DNA of 64,000 nucleotides from Microbulbifer sediminum (GTDB lineage: Bacteria; Pseudomonadota; Gammaproteobacteria; Pseudomonadales; Cellvibrionaceae): assembly GCF_021729035.1 (NCBI RefSeq), contig NZ_JAJSAP010000003.1, forward strand, positions 124,001 through 188,000, written 5' to 3'. Position numbers and translations under genes: made by a program. Below the pieces are notes generated by a model. The model saw nothing but the letters and a program-made list of their open reading frames with translations. It ran no database searches and was not told the origin of the DNA. Shown here piece by piece: positions 35,952-46,243 of the stretch. The first letter of the stretch is position 1. Every line of letters starts with the position of its first letter.

Positions 35952-36629
35952 ATGCCCCTGTCCAATATCGCCAACTTGTTTGGCCGCTCCCCGATCAAGC
36001 CGATCAAGGAGCATATGGCCAAGGCCCACGAGGCCTCGGCAGACCTGGTTCCCTTCTTCGAGGCCCTGATGAAGGGTGACCTCGCCGAGGCGGAGGAAGT
36101 CCAGAAGCGCATCTCCGCCAGTGAGAACCAGGCAGACGACATCAAGCGCGACCTGCGGCTGCACCTGCCGGACAGCCTGTTTATGCCGGTGTCCCGCTCA
36201 GACCTGCTGGAGCTGCTGCACGCCCAGGACGAGGTGGCCAATACCGCCCAGGACATCGCCGGGCTGGCTATCGGTCGCAAGATGCAGATACCCGCACCGC
36301 TGCAGGTACAGATGAAAACCTTCGTCGACAGCGCCGTCGCCACCTCGGCCCAGGCCCTGCGGGCTATCAACGAACTCGACGAACTGCTGGAGAGCGGCTT
36401 TGCCGGTCGCGAAGTGGATATCGCCCAGCGCATGACCGAGGAGCTGGATGACCTGGAGCGCAAGTCCGACAAGCTCGAAGTGGAAATTCGCGCCGCACTG
36501 TTCGATATCGAAAAAGACCTGCCACCGGTGGACGTGATCTTCCTGTATCGCGTGATCGAGTGGATTGGCGACCTGGCCGACAAGTCCCACAGCGTGGGTA
36601 ATCGCCTGCAATTGCTGTTGGCACGTTAA
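35952..36629 (+). CDS. DUF47 PhoU-like Pit accessory protein
   Basis: 225 residues, all-helical, starting MPLSNIANLFGRSPIKPIKEHM, with repeated charged helices such as ISASENQADDIKRDLRLHL and MTEELDDLERKSDKLEVEIR. This is the TIGR00153/DUF47 family, distant relatives of PhoU thought to regulate the adjacent low-affinity phosphate transporter. AGGAG lies shortly before the ATG. It is separated from pit by 12 bases, making a two-gene operon. Confidence 0.92.
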   Translation: MPLSNIANLFGRSPIKPIKEHMAKAHEASADLVPFFEALMKGDLAEAEEVQKRISASENQADDIKRDLRLHLPDSLFMPVSRSDLLELLHAQDEVANTAQDIAGLAIGRKMQIPAPLQVQMKTFVDSAVATSAQALRAINELDELLESGFAGREVDIAQRMTEELDDLERKSDKLEVEIRAALFDIEKDLPPVDVIFLYRVIEWIGDLADKSHSVGNRLQLLLAR

Positions 36630-36641
36630 GGGGGAAGCACC

Positions 36642-37916
36642 GTGGAAGTTATCAGTCAATACGGCACCATCCTGCTGATTCTCGCCTGCGTCTTCGGGTT
36701 CTTCATGGCCTGGGGCGTGGGCGCCAATGACGTGGCCAACGCCATGGGCACGTCCGTGGGCTCGCGCGCCCTGACCATCAAACAGGCGATCCTGATCGCC
36801 ATGGTCTTCGAATTTGCCGGCGCCTACCTGGCCGGCGGCGAGGTCACCTCGACCATCCGCAAGGGCATCATCGATTCGGAGATTTTCGCCAGCCAGCCCG
36901 AGTTGCTGGTCTACGGCATGCTCTCGGCACTGCTGGCCGCAGGCACCTGGCTGCTGATCGCCAGTATCCTCGGCTGGCCCGTTTCCACTACCCACTCGAT
37001 TGTGGGGGCCATCGTCGGCTTCTCCGCTGTGGGCATTTCCGTGGACGCGGTGGCCTGGGGCAAGGTCGGCAGTATCGTCGCCAGCTGGGTAGTGTCGCCC
37101 GTGCTCGCCGGCACCATCTCATTCCTGCTGTTCCGCAGTGTGCAGCGACTGATCCTCCATACCGAGGACCCCTTCGGAAACGCCAAGCGCTATATCCCCA
37201 TCTACATGTTCGCCGTGGGCTGGATGATCGCCATGGTCACCCTGACCAAGGGCCTGAAGCATGTATTCAAGGACCTCAATATCGAGCTGAACTTCCTGCA
37301 GGACGCCGGCATCGCCGCCCTCGTCGGCCTGCTGGTCATGGGCATCGGTGTGTTGATGCTGAAGCGCATCAAGCGCGACCCGGAGCGCGAGCGTGAGAAC
37401 CGCTTCGCCAACGTGGAGCGTGTGTTTGCCATCCTGATGGTCTTTACCGCCTGCGCCATGGCGTTTGCCCACGGCTCCAACGATGTGGCCAACGCGGTCG
37501 GTCCGCTGGCGGCGGTGGTCAACACCGTGCAGATGGGCGCGGTGACTGCCAAGGCCACCATGCCCTCCTGGATCCTGCTGCTGGGTGGCGCCGGTATCGT
37601 GGTGGGCCTCGCCACCTACGGCTTTAAGGTGATGGCCACCATCGGCCGCAAGATCACCGAGCTGACCCCGAGCCGCGGCTTTGCTGCCGAGCTGGGCGCG
37701 GCTGCGACAGTGGTGCTAGCCTCCGGCACCGGCCTGCCGATTTCCACCACCCATACCCTGGTCGGTGCGGTACTGGGTGTGGGCCTGGCGCGGGGTATCG
37801 GTGCGCTGAACCTGCGCATGATCACCACCATCGCCGCCTCCTGGGTAGTCACCCTGCCCGCCGGCGCCGGTATCGCCATCCTGTTTTTCTTCTTCTTCAA
37901 GGGCGTATTCGGCTAG
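36642..37916 (+). CDS. pitA: Inorganic phosphate transporter, PiT family
   Basis: 424 residues from a GTG start preceded by GGGGGAA. Two inverted PHO4 repeats carry GANDVANAMGTSVGS near 25-39 and HGSNDVANAVGPLA near 273, the substrate-binding signature of PiT carriers. About ten to eleven hydrophobic helices surround a charged central loop (KRIKRDPERERENR). It imports metal-phosphate with protons across the inner membrane. It forms an operon with the DUF47 gene and is followed by a clear terminator. Confidence 0.94.
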   Translation: MEVISQYGTILLILACVFGFFMAWGVGANDVANAMGTSVGSRALTIKQAILIAMVFEFAGAYLAGGEVTSTIRKGIIDSEIFASQPELLVYGMLSALLAAGTWLLIASILGWPVSTTHSIVGAIVGFSAVGISVDAVAWGKVGSIVASWVVSPVLAGTISFLLFRSVQRLILHTEDPFGNAKRYIPIYMFAVGWMIAMVTLTKGLKHVFKDLNIELNFLQDAGIAALVGLLVMGIGVLMLKRIKRDPERERENRFANVERVFAILMVFTACAMAFAHGSNDVANAVGPLAAVVNTVQMGAVTAKATMPSWILLLGGAGIVVGLATYGFKVMATIGRKITELTPSRGFAAELGAAATVVLASGTGLPISTTHTLVGAVLGVGLARGIGALNLRMITTIAASWVVTLPAGAGIAILFFFFFKGVFG

Positions 37917-37940
37917 CCACAGCGGCAGCAAAACGGTACA

Positions 37941-37971
37941 AAAGGGGAGCCGGGCAACCGGCTCCTTTTTT
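37941..37971 (+). terminator. Terminator after pitA
   Basis: GGAGCCGG/CCGGCTCC stem with GCAA loop, extended by A-T pairs, followed by seven T on the plus strand. Confidence 0.9.
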
Positions 37972-38017
37972 TGTGCCCGCTCATCACCCGTGATCACTCA
38001 GTCGAGAAGGAATTTCG

Positions 38018-38815
38018 ATGCAACTCCCTATCTACCAGGCGGATGCCTTCACCTCGCAATTGTTCGGCGGCAACCCGGCGGCACTGGTGCCGCTGCAGCA
38101 GTGGCTGGCCGACGACGTGCTGCAGGCCATCGCCGCAGAAAACAACCTCGCGGAGACCGCTTTTACCGTACCCAGCGGACGTGGCTACGAGTTGCGCTGG
38201 TTTACCCCGGCCGTGGAGGTGCCCCTGTGCGGCCACGCCACCCTCGCCAGCGCCCACCTGCTGTGGACCGAGCTGGGCTGCCTTGAGGAGGAGATCCACT
38301 TCTTCACCCGCAGTGGCGAACTGCGCGTACGGCGCGAGGGGGAGTTGATCGCGATGGATTTTCCCGCCCAGGGCACCCGGCCGGAGGAAGTGCAGCCGGT
38401 ATATACCGAGGCTTTCGGCACCAGCCCCCTGCGCGCCGCGAGCGAGACCCGGGAGGGCGGCAAGCTGGTGCTGGAGTTTGCCAGTGCCGAGCAGGTAGCC
38501 ACCCTGTCTCCGGACTTCTCCCGGGTGATCCCGTTATCCGCGGACGGGGTCATCTGCACCGCCCCGGGAGAGCCACTCGGCTGCGATTTCGCCAGTCGCT
38601 TTTTTGCGCCCGGGATCGGTATCGACGAGGACCCGGTGACGGGCTCGGCGCACACGGTCCTCACCCCCTACTGGGCAGAACGGCTGGACCGGACCCGGTT
38701 CCGCGCACTGCAGCTGTCGTCCCGCGGGGGCGAGCTGGAGTGCGAGCTGAAGGGGGACCGGGTGCTGTTACGGGGCACGGCAGTGACCTACCTGCGCGGC
38801 CAGATTAGCCTGTAA
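38018..38815 (+). CDS. PhzF-family isomerase/epimerase
   Basis: 265 residues with the PhzF two-fold hotdog-like layout. It starts LPIYQADAFTSQLFGGNPAA and has NNLAETAFT (Glu46 is the likely general acid/base), RWFTPAVEVPLCGHATLASA and IDEDPVTGSAHTVL. The family includes the phenazine enzyme PhzF and many uncharacterised relatives; no phenazine genes are nearby, so a phenazine role is not implied. A good AGAAGGA site precedes the ATG. Confidence 0.9.
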   Translation: MQLPIYQADAFTSQLFGGNPAALVPLQQWLADDVLQAIAAENNLAETAFTVPSGRGYELRWFTPAVEVPLCGHATLASAHLLWTELGCLEEEIHFFTRSGELRVRREGELIAMDFPAQGTRPEEVQPVYTEAFGTSPLRAASETREGGKLVLEFASAEQVATLSPDFSRVIPLSADGVICTAPGEPLGCDFASRFFAPGIGIDEDPVTGSAHTVLTPYWAERLDRTRFRALQLSSRGGELECELKGDRVLLRGTAVTYLRGQISL

Positions 38816-38821
38816 CCGACT

Positions 38822-40093
38822 TCAGGCCAGCTCGCCCAGCGGGGAGGCAATACTTTCGGGGGGACGGGTGAACCATGCCGGCCCGTCCTCTGTCATGTAC
38901 AGGCAGTCCTCGAGGCGCACACCGAATTCCCCGGGCAGGTACAGTCCCGGCTCATTGGAAAAGCACATTCCCGGTGCCAGCGGCGTGGATTCCCCGCGCA
39001 CGAAATTGATCGGCTCATGGCCTTCCATGCCGATGCCGTGCCCGGTGCGGTGGGAGAGCCCCGGCAGGCGGTAATCGGGGCCGAAGCCGCTCTTGCGGTA
39101 AAAATCGCGCACCGCGTCATCCACCCGCCCGGCCGGCTCGCCGGGCTTGGCGGCTGCGAGTGCCACGTCCTGGCCTTCGCGCACCAGCTGCCAGATACGC
39201 CGCTGTTCCCTGCCTGGCTCGCCGTAGACGAAAGTGCGGGAGATATCCGACTGGTAGCCCTCGACGCTGCAACCGCAGTCCATGAGCACGATCTGCCCCT
39301 CGCGGATCTGCTGGGGCTGGTCGGTACCATGGGGATAGGCACTGGCCTCGCCAAACAGCGCCATGGTCCAGGCATCGGCGCCACCGTAGGCGGCCTGCGC
39401 CTTACGCATCAGGCGATTGACATCGGCCGGGGTCATGCCCGGTTCCAGCTGCCGATACACCTGGCCATAGGCTGCGAGAGTGACTTCGTTGGCCTTTTTC
39501 ATCAGGGCCAGCTCCGCGGGGCTCTTGATCATGCGACAGCCGCGCGTCACCGGGTCGGCACTGACCAGGGTGAAACCCGGCGCAGCCGCACGGATACCAT
39601 CGGCCACAAACCAGCGCACCGAGCCCTCCATGCCGATGCGGCCGGACTTCAGCTTGCGATCCCTGAGGAAGCCGGCCACCTGTGCAAAGGGGTTCTCGTG
39701 CTCGTGCCATGTGCGCACGTCCTCACCGAAAGTCATGGATTCCCGAACCGACGGCTCTTCGAAAAACGGCGTGACCACACCGATCTCGCCATCGCGGGGA
39801 ATGATCACGCAGGTGAGCCGCTCCGAACGCCACCAGCGAATGCCGGTGAAATAGCGCATGGCCGCACCCGGTTCCAGGATTACCGCATCGATTTTGAACT
39901 TGCCCATCAGCTCCTGGGCCCGCGCTATCCTGGCGCGGCGCTCGGCGACGGTGATCGGCTGGATATCACTGGTCAGGGGTTCAATGTTGTCTTTCGGTGA
40001 ACTGGCCGCGGGTTGGCTGGCCGCATGCAGCGGCAGGGTCGGCGCCACCGCGAGCAGTGCTGCGGATTTCAATAACTGGCGTTTTGTCGGCAT
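38822..40093 (-). CDS. Exported M24-family aminopeptidase P-like protein
   Basis: 423 residues. An N-terminal KRQLLKSAALLAVAPTLPL signal-like segment suggests export (Sec; the KR pair is not a clean Tat motif). A creatinase-like N-domain is followed by the pita-bread metallopeptidase. The metal ligands are visible in LMDCGCSVEGYQSDISRTF (two Asp), HRTGHGIGMEGHE (His) and SNEPGLYLPGEF plus VRLEDCLYM (two Glu). It probably removes N-terminal residues before proline from peptides in the periplasm. Confidence 0.9.
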   Translation of the reverse strand: MPTKRQLLKSAALLAVAPTLPLHAASQPAASSPKDNIEPLTSDIQPITVAERRARIARAQELMGKFKIDAVILEPGAAMRYFTGIRWWRSERLTCVIIPRDGEIGVVTPFFEEPSVRESMTFGEDVRTWHEHENPFAQVAGFLRDRKLKSGRIGMEGSVRWFVADGIRAAAPGFTLVSADPVTRGCRMIKSPAELALMKKANEVTLAAYGQVYRQLEPGMTPADVNRLMRKAQAAYGGADAWTMALFGEASAYPHGTDQPQQIREGQIVLMDCGCSVEGYQSDISRTFVYGEPGREQRRIWQLVREGQDVALAAAKPGEPAGRVDDAVRDFYRKSGFGPDYRLPGLSHRTGHGIGMEGHEPINFVRGESTPLAPGMCFSNEPGLYLPGEFGVRLEDCLYMTEDGPAWFTRPPESIASPLGELA

Positions 40094-40254
40094 GGAGATT
40101 TTCCCTGACAGAGTCGGCGACCGGGCTCTGACGGCTGCATTTACTGTACTGCCAGTACAGCCTGGTCGCCCTTGAGATCAGGAAAGCACTTTATCCGTTT
40201 TCGGCCCTAAAAAACATTGGAGCGGCCATTGCGGAATCATATCCGGCAACCGCG

Positions 40255-40719
40255 CTACCAGTAGTGGTAGTGCAGCTGCTCATTCTTGTGGGGGCCGTGG
40301 ATCTGCCAGATCAACTCCAGCTGGCCCCTCCGCAGCAGCAGCTGCGCAGTATAGGTGTCCGCGCCACACAGGTGTGGCCGCACTTCGCGGAAACCATGCT
40401 CAGTGACCGGTTGCAACTCGAACAACAGCACTGGCTCACTGCGGCGGAGGTGCTCCAGCCGCAGGGAGCCGGGCAAGCGCGTCCAGCGATAACAGTTCTG
40501 CATATCCAGTTCACGGCCGTCGCTGCTGGTAAAAAGGGCCTGCTCGCGAAACAATATCCGGCTATCGTCGCGTTCCGCAGCCACACTGCCCCGCGCATGG
40601 CCGCGCCAGTCGGTCGCCGAGCCCGGACCATTGCTGGCGGTGAAGCTGAATTCGGATATTTTGGCCAGGCGCTCCCACAGGCTGTCGATGGCCCGGGACG
40701 CTCCGTTATTTACTGACAA
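40255..40719 (-). CDS. DUF6314-like protein
   Basis: 154 residues. It reads LWERLAKISEFSFTAS, then RGHARGSVAAERDD and ILFREQALFTSSDGRELDMQ, then YRWTRLPGSLRLEHLRRSEP and HLCGADTYTAQLLLRRG. This fits the small beta-barrel DUF6314 pattern, whose function is unknown. The start is a TTG backed by AAAGG six bases upstream. No signal peptide is present. It is divergent from the EamA gene. Confidence 0.72.
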   Translation of the reverse strand: MSVNNGASRAIDSLWERLAKISEFSFTASNGPGSATDWRGHARGSVAAERDDSRILFREQALFTSSDGRELDMQNCYRWTRLPGSLRLEHLRRSEPVLLFELQPVTEHGFREVRPHLCGADTYTAQLLLRRGQLELIWQIHGPHKNEQLHYHYW

Positions 40720-40761
40720 GATTCACCTTTCAATAACAATGCTATTTACCCGGTCGATGCC

Positions 40762-41631
40762 ATGCCACTGTTGATTATCGTCACCCTGCTCTGGGCCTTC
40801 TCCTTCAGCCTGATCGGCGTTTACCTGGCCGGGTCCGTGGACAGCTATTTTGCCGTATTCACCCGCGTGTTGCTGGCCGCGCTGCTGTTCCTGCCGCTGC
40901 TGCGCTGGCGTGCCTGCAGCCCCCGCACGGCCCTGGCACTGATGGCCATCGGTGCTGTACAGCTGGGCATCATGTACCTGTTTTACTACCAGTCCTTCCT
41001 GCTGCTCAGCGTACCGGAAGTGCTGCTATTCACCATCTTCACGCCTGTGTACATCGCCCTGCTGTACGACCTGCTGGAGCGGCGCTTCTCCCCCTGGAAC
41101 CTGCTGGTTGCCCTGCTCGCCGTGGCTGGGGCCGCGGTGATCCGCTGGGGCAGGCCACAGGGGGAATTCTGGTTGGGTTTCCTGGTGGTCCAGGGCGCGA
41201 ATATCTGCTTTGCCCTGGGGCAGGTGGCCTACAAGCAGTTTATGCAACACCGGCCGACCCTGCCGGGCCGGCAGGTCTTCGCCTGGTTTTACCTGGGTGC
41301 CCTGCTGGTGGTAACCGCAGCCTGGCTGGTACTGGGGGAGCCCGACTACCCTCGGACCGGCCTGCAGTGGGGCATCCTGTTGTGGCTGGGGCTGGTGGCC
41401 TCGGGGCTGGGCTACTTCCTATGGAACAAGGGGGCGACGCAGGTGGCCGCCGGCACACTGGCCGCCATGAATAATGCCCTGATCCCGGCAGGCCTGCTGG
41501 TGAATCTGTTAATCTGGAACCGTGAAGCGGATCTCCCGCGGCTGGCACTGGGCGGCAGCATCATCGTCGGCGCGGTCGCACTCAACGAGTGGCGGCAGCG
41601 GCGCAGCGGGCCGCCGGTGCCGGCGGGCTAG
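40762..41631 (+). CDS. EamA/DMT-family transporter
   Basis: 289 residues with ten hydrophobic helices in two EamA repeats (about 1-130 and 140-280). It starts MPLLIIVTLLWAFSFSLIGVYLAGSV, a typical EamA first helix, and has LWLGLVASGLGYFLWNKGAT in the second repeat. DMT carriers export amino acids, nucleotides or metabolites; the substrate is unknown. It is close to CarR/YedA-type carriers. It is followed after 27 bases by argE. Confidence 0.9.
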   Translation: MPLLIIVTLLWAFSFSLIGVYLAGSVDSYFAVFTRVLLAALLFLPLLRWRACSPRTALALMAIGAVQLGIMYLFYYQSFLLLSVPEVLLFTIFTPVYIALLYDLLERRFSPWNLLVALLAVAGAAVIRWGRPQGEFWLGFLVVQGANICFALGQVAYKQFMQHRPTLPGRQVFAWFYLGALLVVTAAWLVLGEPDYPRTGLQWGILLWLGLVASGLGYFLWNKGATQVAAGTLAAMNNALIPAGLLVNLLIWNREADLPRLALGGSIIVGAVALNEWRQRRSGPPVPAG

Positions 41632-41658
41632 CGCCCAAACACATTCAGGAGCAGGGTT

Positions 41659-42819
41659 ATGGACAACGCAGTACCGAATCTCAGGCAGCAACTGCAACAG
41701 CTGGTGGCCATCCCGAGTGTCAGCGCCACCGACCCGAAGCTGGATATGGGCAACCGCGCGGTAGTGGAACTGCTGGGGGAATGGCTGGAGGCCCTTGGCT
41801 TTGCGGTGGAGCTGATGCCGCTGCCGGGCCAGCCCCACAAGGCCAACATGATCGCCACCCTCAGCAGCGGGGGCCCTGCCGATGGCGGGCTGGTACTGGC
41901 GGGCCATACCGACACGGTCCCCTACGATGAGGGCCGCTGGCAGTCGGATCCGTTCAAGCTGGAAGAGCGGGACAACCGCTGGTACGGGCTCGGCAGCACC
42001 GATATGAAGGGCTTTTTCCCGCTGGCCATCGAAGCGGCCCGGGCCATTGCCGGCAAGCCCCTGAAGCAGCCGCTGACTATCCTCGCAACGGCCGACGAGG
42101 AGACCTCAATGGCCGGCGCCCGCGCGCTGGTTGAAGCCGGGCGGCCACGGGCACGCTTTGCCGTAGTGGGCGAGCCTACCGGGCTCAAGCCGGTACGCAT
42201 GCACAAGGGCATGATGATGGAGGCCGTGCGGATCACCGGGCAGGCGGGGCACTCCTCAGACCCGTCACTGGGTGCCAGCGCCCTGGAGGCCATGCACGGC
42301 GCGATCGGCGAACTGCTGTCGCTGCGATCGGAATGGCAACAGCGCTACAACAATCCCGGCTTCGCCGTCCCGGTGCCCACCATGAACCTGGGCTGCATCC
42401 ACGGCGGCGATAACCCCAACCGCATCTGCGGCTTTACCGAGCTGCAATTCGATATTCGTCCCCTGCCCGGCATGGCACTGGATGACCTACGCGGTGAATT
42501 ACAGCGACGCCTGGCCTGGTCAGTTCATGGAGAGCGGCTCCACCTGGACTATGGCCCCCTGTTTGCCGGCGTGGAGGCTTTTGAACAACCGGACACATCG
42601 GAACTGGTGGCGGCGGCGGAGAAGCTCACCGGCCACAGCGCCGGGAGCGTGGCCTTTGCCACCGAGGCGCCGTTTTTCCGCGAAATGGGCATGGACACGA
42701 TCGTGCTGGGCCCGGGCGATATCGACCAGGCCCACCAGCCGGATGAGTACCTGGGCCTGGACCGTATCGAACCGATGCTGGATGTGCTGCGCGGGCTGAT
42801 CGCCAGGTTCTGCCTGTGA
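41659..42819 (+). CDS. argE: Acetylornithine deacetylase
   Basis: 386 residues of the M20 family. Metal-binding motifs are AGHTDTVPYDEGRW, GLGSTDMKGF, ADEETSMAGARAL (with the Glu-Glu pair) and VVGEPTGLKP. A dimerisation domain lies at about 180-290, and GPGDIDQAHQPDEY carries the last His. It releases acetate from N-acetylornithine. It is followed by argA, so two arginine-biosynthesis genes sit together. AGGAG lies before the ATG. Confidence 0.95.
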   Translation: MDNAVPNLRQQLQQLVAIPSVSATDPKLDMGNRAVVELLGEWLEALGFAVELMPLPGQPHKANMIATLSSGGPADGGLVLAGHTDTVPYDEGRWQSDPFKLEERDNRWYGLGSTDMKGFFPLAIEAARAIAGKPLKQPLTILATADEETSMAGARALVEAGRPRARFAVVGEPTGLKPVRMHKGMMMEAVRITGQAGHSSDPSLGASALEAMHGAIGELLSLRSEWQQRYNNPGFAVPVPTMNLGCIHGGDNPNRICGFTELQFDIRPLPGMALDDLRGELQRRLAWSVHGERLHLDYGPLFAGVEAFEQPDTSELVAAAEKLTGHSAGSVAFATEAPFFREMGMDTIVLGPGDIDQAHQPDEYLGLDRIEPMLDVLRGLIARFCL

Positions 42820-42880
42820 TTAACCGCCCGGAATTGCGGTATATTGCGCCTGAATCCCGGGAATACACGGAAGTCTGCTC

Positions 42881-44194
42881 GTGAGTGCCAACAACGCCTC
42901 TCTCAACTGGTTTCGCCACGCCGCGCCCTATATCAACGACCTGCGCGAGCGCACCCTGGTAATCGCCATTCCCGGGGACGCGCTGGAGCACGGCAACTTC
43001 CGCAACCTGGTACACGACCTGGCACTGCTGGCTAGCCTCGGCATCCGGCTGGTGGTGGTCCACGGCGCCCGACCCCAGATCAGCCGTGCGCTGGCCGAGC
43101 GTGGCATCGACAACCAGTTCCACGGTCACGCCCGGGTGACCGACCGGGACACCCTGGAGGTGATCAAGGCCGCAGTGGGCAAGCTGCGCTTCGATATCGA
43201 GGCGGCCTTCAGCCAGGGCCTGCCGGATTCCCCCATGGCACGCTCATCCCTTAAAGTGATTTCCGGCAATCTGGTCACAGCGCGCCCGATCGGCGTGCTC
43301 GACGGCGTCGACCTGCGCTGGACCGGGCAGGTACGGCGCATGGAGGTCAACACCATCAAGCGTGCGCTGGACCAGGGCGCGCTGGTGCTCCTGTCCCCGC
43401 TGGGCACCTCACTGACCGGAGAACTGTTCAACCTTAATTTCCTCGACCTGGCGGCGGAGGCTGCGCGCGCGCTGCAGGCGGAGAAGCTGGTACTGTTTCG
43501 CGAGGAACCGCAGCTGCTCGTCGATGGCGAGCCGGTGCGCGAGCTCAGCATCCTGCAGGCGGAACAGTCGGTGGCGCAGGCCGACAGCGAATCCCTCCGC
43601 TGCGCCATCAGCGCCTGCAATGCCGGCACACCGCGTACCCACCTGCTCAGCTATGCCGACGACGGCGCACTGATACAGGAGCTGTTCCGGCGTGAGGGTA
43701 CCGGGACCATGATTTATCGCGACAGTTACGAAGTCATCCGCCGTGCGCGCATCACCGATGTGGGCGGCATCCTCGGCCTGATCCGGCCACTGGAAAAGCA
43801 GGGCATCCTGGTGCGACGCTCGCGGGAGAAACTGGAGGGGGAGATCGACCACTTTACCCTGGTGGAGGTAGACGGCACGGCGGTGGCCTGTGCCGCGCTC
43901 TACCCGATCCAGGATGACGATGGCAACACGGTGGCGGCAGAGCTGGCCTGCGTGGCCATCCACCCGGAGTTTCGCGGCGGTGGGCGCGGCGCGAAGTTAC
44001 TGCACCACCTGGAACGCCAGGCCCGAACCCTGGGGATACAGGAACTGTATGTACTCACGACCCAGGCGGAGCACTGGTTCATCGAGCAGGGCTTCGGCCA
44101 GGTAGCAGTGGGTGACCTGCCCGCGGCCAGGCAGTCCCTGTACAACATCCAGCGTAATTCACGTGTACTGCGCAAGGTGCTCACCGAGCAATAA
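42881..44194 (+). CDS. argA: Amino-acid N-acetyltransferase (N-acetylglutamate synthase)
   Basis: 437 residues (E. coli 443). The N-terminal two-thirds form an amino-acid-kinase-like arginine-binding domain (VHGARPQISRALAERGI, LGTSLTGELFNLNFLDLA). The C-terminal GNAT domain (about 290-437) has ELACVAIHPEFRGGGRGAKLL, the acetyl-CoA pyrophosphate loop. It makes N-acetylglutamate, the first step of arginine synthesis, and is feedback-inhibited by arginine. The start is a GTG with GGAAG seven bases upstream. Confidence 0.96.
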   Translation: MSANNASLNWFRHAAPYINDLRERTLVIAIPGDALEHGNFRNLVHDLALLASLGIRLVVVHGARPQISRALAERGIDNQFHGHARVTDRDTLEVIKAAVGKLRFDIEAAFSQGLPDSPMARSSLKVISGNLVTARPIGVLDGVDLRWTGQVRRMEVNTIKRALDQGALVLLSPLGTSLTGELFNLNFLDLAAEAARALQAEKLVLFREEPQLLVDGEPVRELSILQAEQSVAQADSESLRCAISACNAGTPRTHLLSYADDGALIQELFRREGTGTMIYRDSYEVIRRARITDVGGILGLIRPLEKQGILVRRSREKLEGEIDHFTLVEVDGTAVACAALYPIQDDDGNTVAAELACVAIHPEFRGGGRGAKLLHHLERQARTLGIQELYVLTTQAEHWFIEQGFGQVAVGDLPAARQSLYNIQRNSRVLRKVLTEQ

Positions 44195-44336
44195 CCTCAG
44201 CCCGGAGCCGCACAAGCGGAAACAACCATCCTAAAACATGCCGAAGGGAGCAGGAGACGGGGAAAACCATCCCGAATCAGGCTGTTTTTTGTTAAGCTGT
44301 CGCTCCATTACCCGCAGTACAGCCGGATCCTGATAT

Positions 44337-46172
44337 ATGCCAGATTACCGTTCCCGCACCACAACCGCCGGTCGCAATATGGCCGGTGCCCGGGCCCTGT
44401 GGCGTGCCACGGGCATGAAGGACGATGATTTCCAGAAACCGATTATCGCAGTGGCGAACTCCTTCACCCAGTTCGTGCCCGGCCATGTGCACCTGAAAGA
44501 CATGGGTCAGCTGGTGGCGCGCGAAATCGAGCGTGCCGGCGGTGTGGCCAAGGAATTCAATACCATCGCTGTGGACGACGGTATCGCCATGGGCCATGAC
44601 GGCATGCTCTACAGCCTGCCGAGCCGGGAGATCATTGCCGACTCGGTGGAATATATGGTGAATGCCCATTGTGCCGACGCGCTGGTGTGTATCTCCAACT
44701 GCGACAAGATCACCCCCGGCATGCTGATGGCAGCCATGCGGCTGAACATTCCGGTGATCTTTGTTTCCGGCGGGCCGATGGAGGCCGGCAAAACCAAACT
44801 GGCCGAACACAAGCTGGACCTGGTAGACGCGATGGTAATCGCCGCCACCGACGATGCCAGCGATGAGCAGGTGGCAGAATATGAGCGCTCCGCCTGCCCC
44901 ACCTGCGGTTCCTGTTCCGGCATGTTCACGGCGAACTCCATGAACTGCCTGACGGAGGCCCTGGGCCTGTCACTGCCGGGGAATGGCACCCTGCTGGCCA
45001 CCCATGCGGACCGGGAGGCGTTATTCCTGCGTGCCGGGCGCGAAATCGTGTCCCTCGCCAAGCGCTATTACGAACAGGACGATCCCCGGGCCCTGCCCCG
45101 CAGGATTGCCAACCGGGCGGCATTCGAGAATGCCATGGCGCTGGATATTGCCATGGGCGGGTCCACCAATACCATCCTGCACCTGCTGGCTGCGGCCCAG
45201 GAGGGCGAGGTGGACTTCAACCTGCAGGACATTGACCGCCTGTCGCGCAAGATCCCCCAACTGTGCAAGGTGGCGCCCAACACGCAGAAGTACCATATCG
45301 AGGACGTACACCGGGCGGGCGGGGTCATGGCCATCCTGGGCGAGCTGGAATCCGCCGGGCTGATTGATGCAACGCAGCCCACCGTGCACACCAACTCCAT
45401 GCGCGAGGCACTGGACCTCTGGGATATCCGCCGTACCGACGACCCGGAGGTCCATAAGTTTTTCCGCGCCGGCCCAGCGGGTATTCCCACCCAGACCGCC
45501 TTCAGCCAGGACTGCCGCTGGAACAACCTGGATGGCGACCGCACCCATGGCTGCATCCGCTCGGTCGAGAGCGCCTATTCTGCCGAGGGTGGGCTGGCGG
45601 TGCTGTTCGGCAACCTGGCTCCCAACGGCTGCGTGGTAAAGACCTCCGGGGTCGAAGAGTCCCTGTGGCAATTCGAGGGGCCGGCCCATATCGTCGAGAG
45701 CCAGGAAGCTGCCGTGGCGGATATCCTCGAGGGCCGGGTAACCGAAGGCAAGGCGGTGATCGTGCGCTACGAGGGCCCCAAGGGCGGACCCGGCATGCAG
45801 GAGATGCTGTATCCCACCAGTTACCTGAAATCCAGGGGGCTGGGCGAGTCCTGCGCGCTGATCACCGACGGACGCTTTTCCGGTGGCACCTCGGGACTGT
45901 CGATCGGCCATGTTTCACCGGAAGCCGCAGCCGGCGGCAACATCGCGCTGGTCCGGGATGGTGACCCCATCCGGATTGATATCCCGGCACGGACAATCGA
46001 GATCGGTATCAGCGGAGAGGAGCTCCAGCGGCGGCGCCAGGCCATGCAGTCCAGGGGTGGGGATGCGTGGAAGCCCGCAGAGCAACGACCGCGCAAGGTA
46101 AGCCGGGCCCTGAAAGCCTATGCCCTGCTGGCCACCAGCGCCGATCGCGGGGCGGTACGGGAGATCGACTAG
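44337..46172 (+). CDS. ilvD: Dihydroxy-acid dehydratase
   Basis: 611 residues, length as in E. coli (616). The iron-sulfur cysteines occur in [19 protein letters not shown] and [39 protein letters not shown] and [20 protein letters not shown] are further IlvD signatures. It dehydrates dihydroxy-isovalerate/methylvalerate in branched-chain amino-acid synthesis and complements ilvE in this window. No strong ribosome-binding site precedes the ATG; no leader peptide was found in the 142-base gap after argA. Confidence 0.97.
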   Translation: MPDYRSRTTTAGRNMAGARALWRATGMKDDDFQKPIIAVANSFTQFVPGHVHLKDMGQLVAREIERAGGVAKEFNTIAVDDGIAMGHDGMLYSLPSREIIADSVEYMVNAHCADALVCISNCDKITPGMLMAAMRLNIPVIFVSGGPMEAGKTKLAEHKLDLVDAMVIAATDDASDEQVAEYERSACPTCGSCSGMFTANSMNCLTEALGLSLPGNGTLLATHADREALFLRAGREIVSLAKRYYEQDDPRALPRRIANRAAFENAMALDIAMGGSTNTILHLLAAAQEGEVDFNLQDIDRLSRKIPQLCKVAPNTQKYHIEDVHRAGGVMAILGELESAGLIDATQPTVHTNSMREALDLWDIRRTDDPEVHKFFRAGPAGIPTQTAFSQDCRWNNLDGDRTHGCIRSVESAYSAEGGLAVLFGNLAPNGCVVKTSGVEESLWQFEGPAHIVESQEAAVADILEGRVTEGKAVIVRYEGPKGGPGMQEMLYPTSYLKSRGLGESCALITDGRFSGGTSGLSIGHVSPEAAAGGNIALVRDGDPIRIDIPARTIEIGISGEELQRRRQAMQSRGGDAWKPAEQRPRKVSRALKAYALLATSADRGAVREID

Positions 46173-46191
46173 GGCCCGGGGCCTGCACGCA

Positions 46192-46217
46192 CCGGCAGGG
46201 GACGGATTCCCTGCCGG
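46192..46217. terminator. Hairpin between ilvD and tonB
   Basis: CCGGCAGGG/CCCTGCCGG arms with an eight-base loop lie between the convergent ilvD and tonB stops, followed on the plus strand by CACTTTCCCC. It is probably a shared terminator, although the T tract is short. Confidence 0.55.
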
Positions 46218-46243
46218 CACTTTCCCCTATGAGATAATCGCCG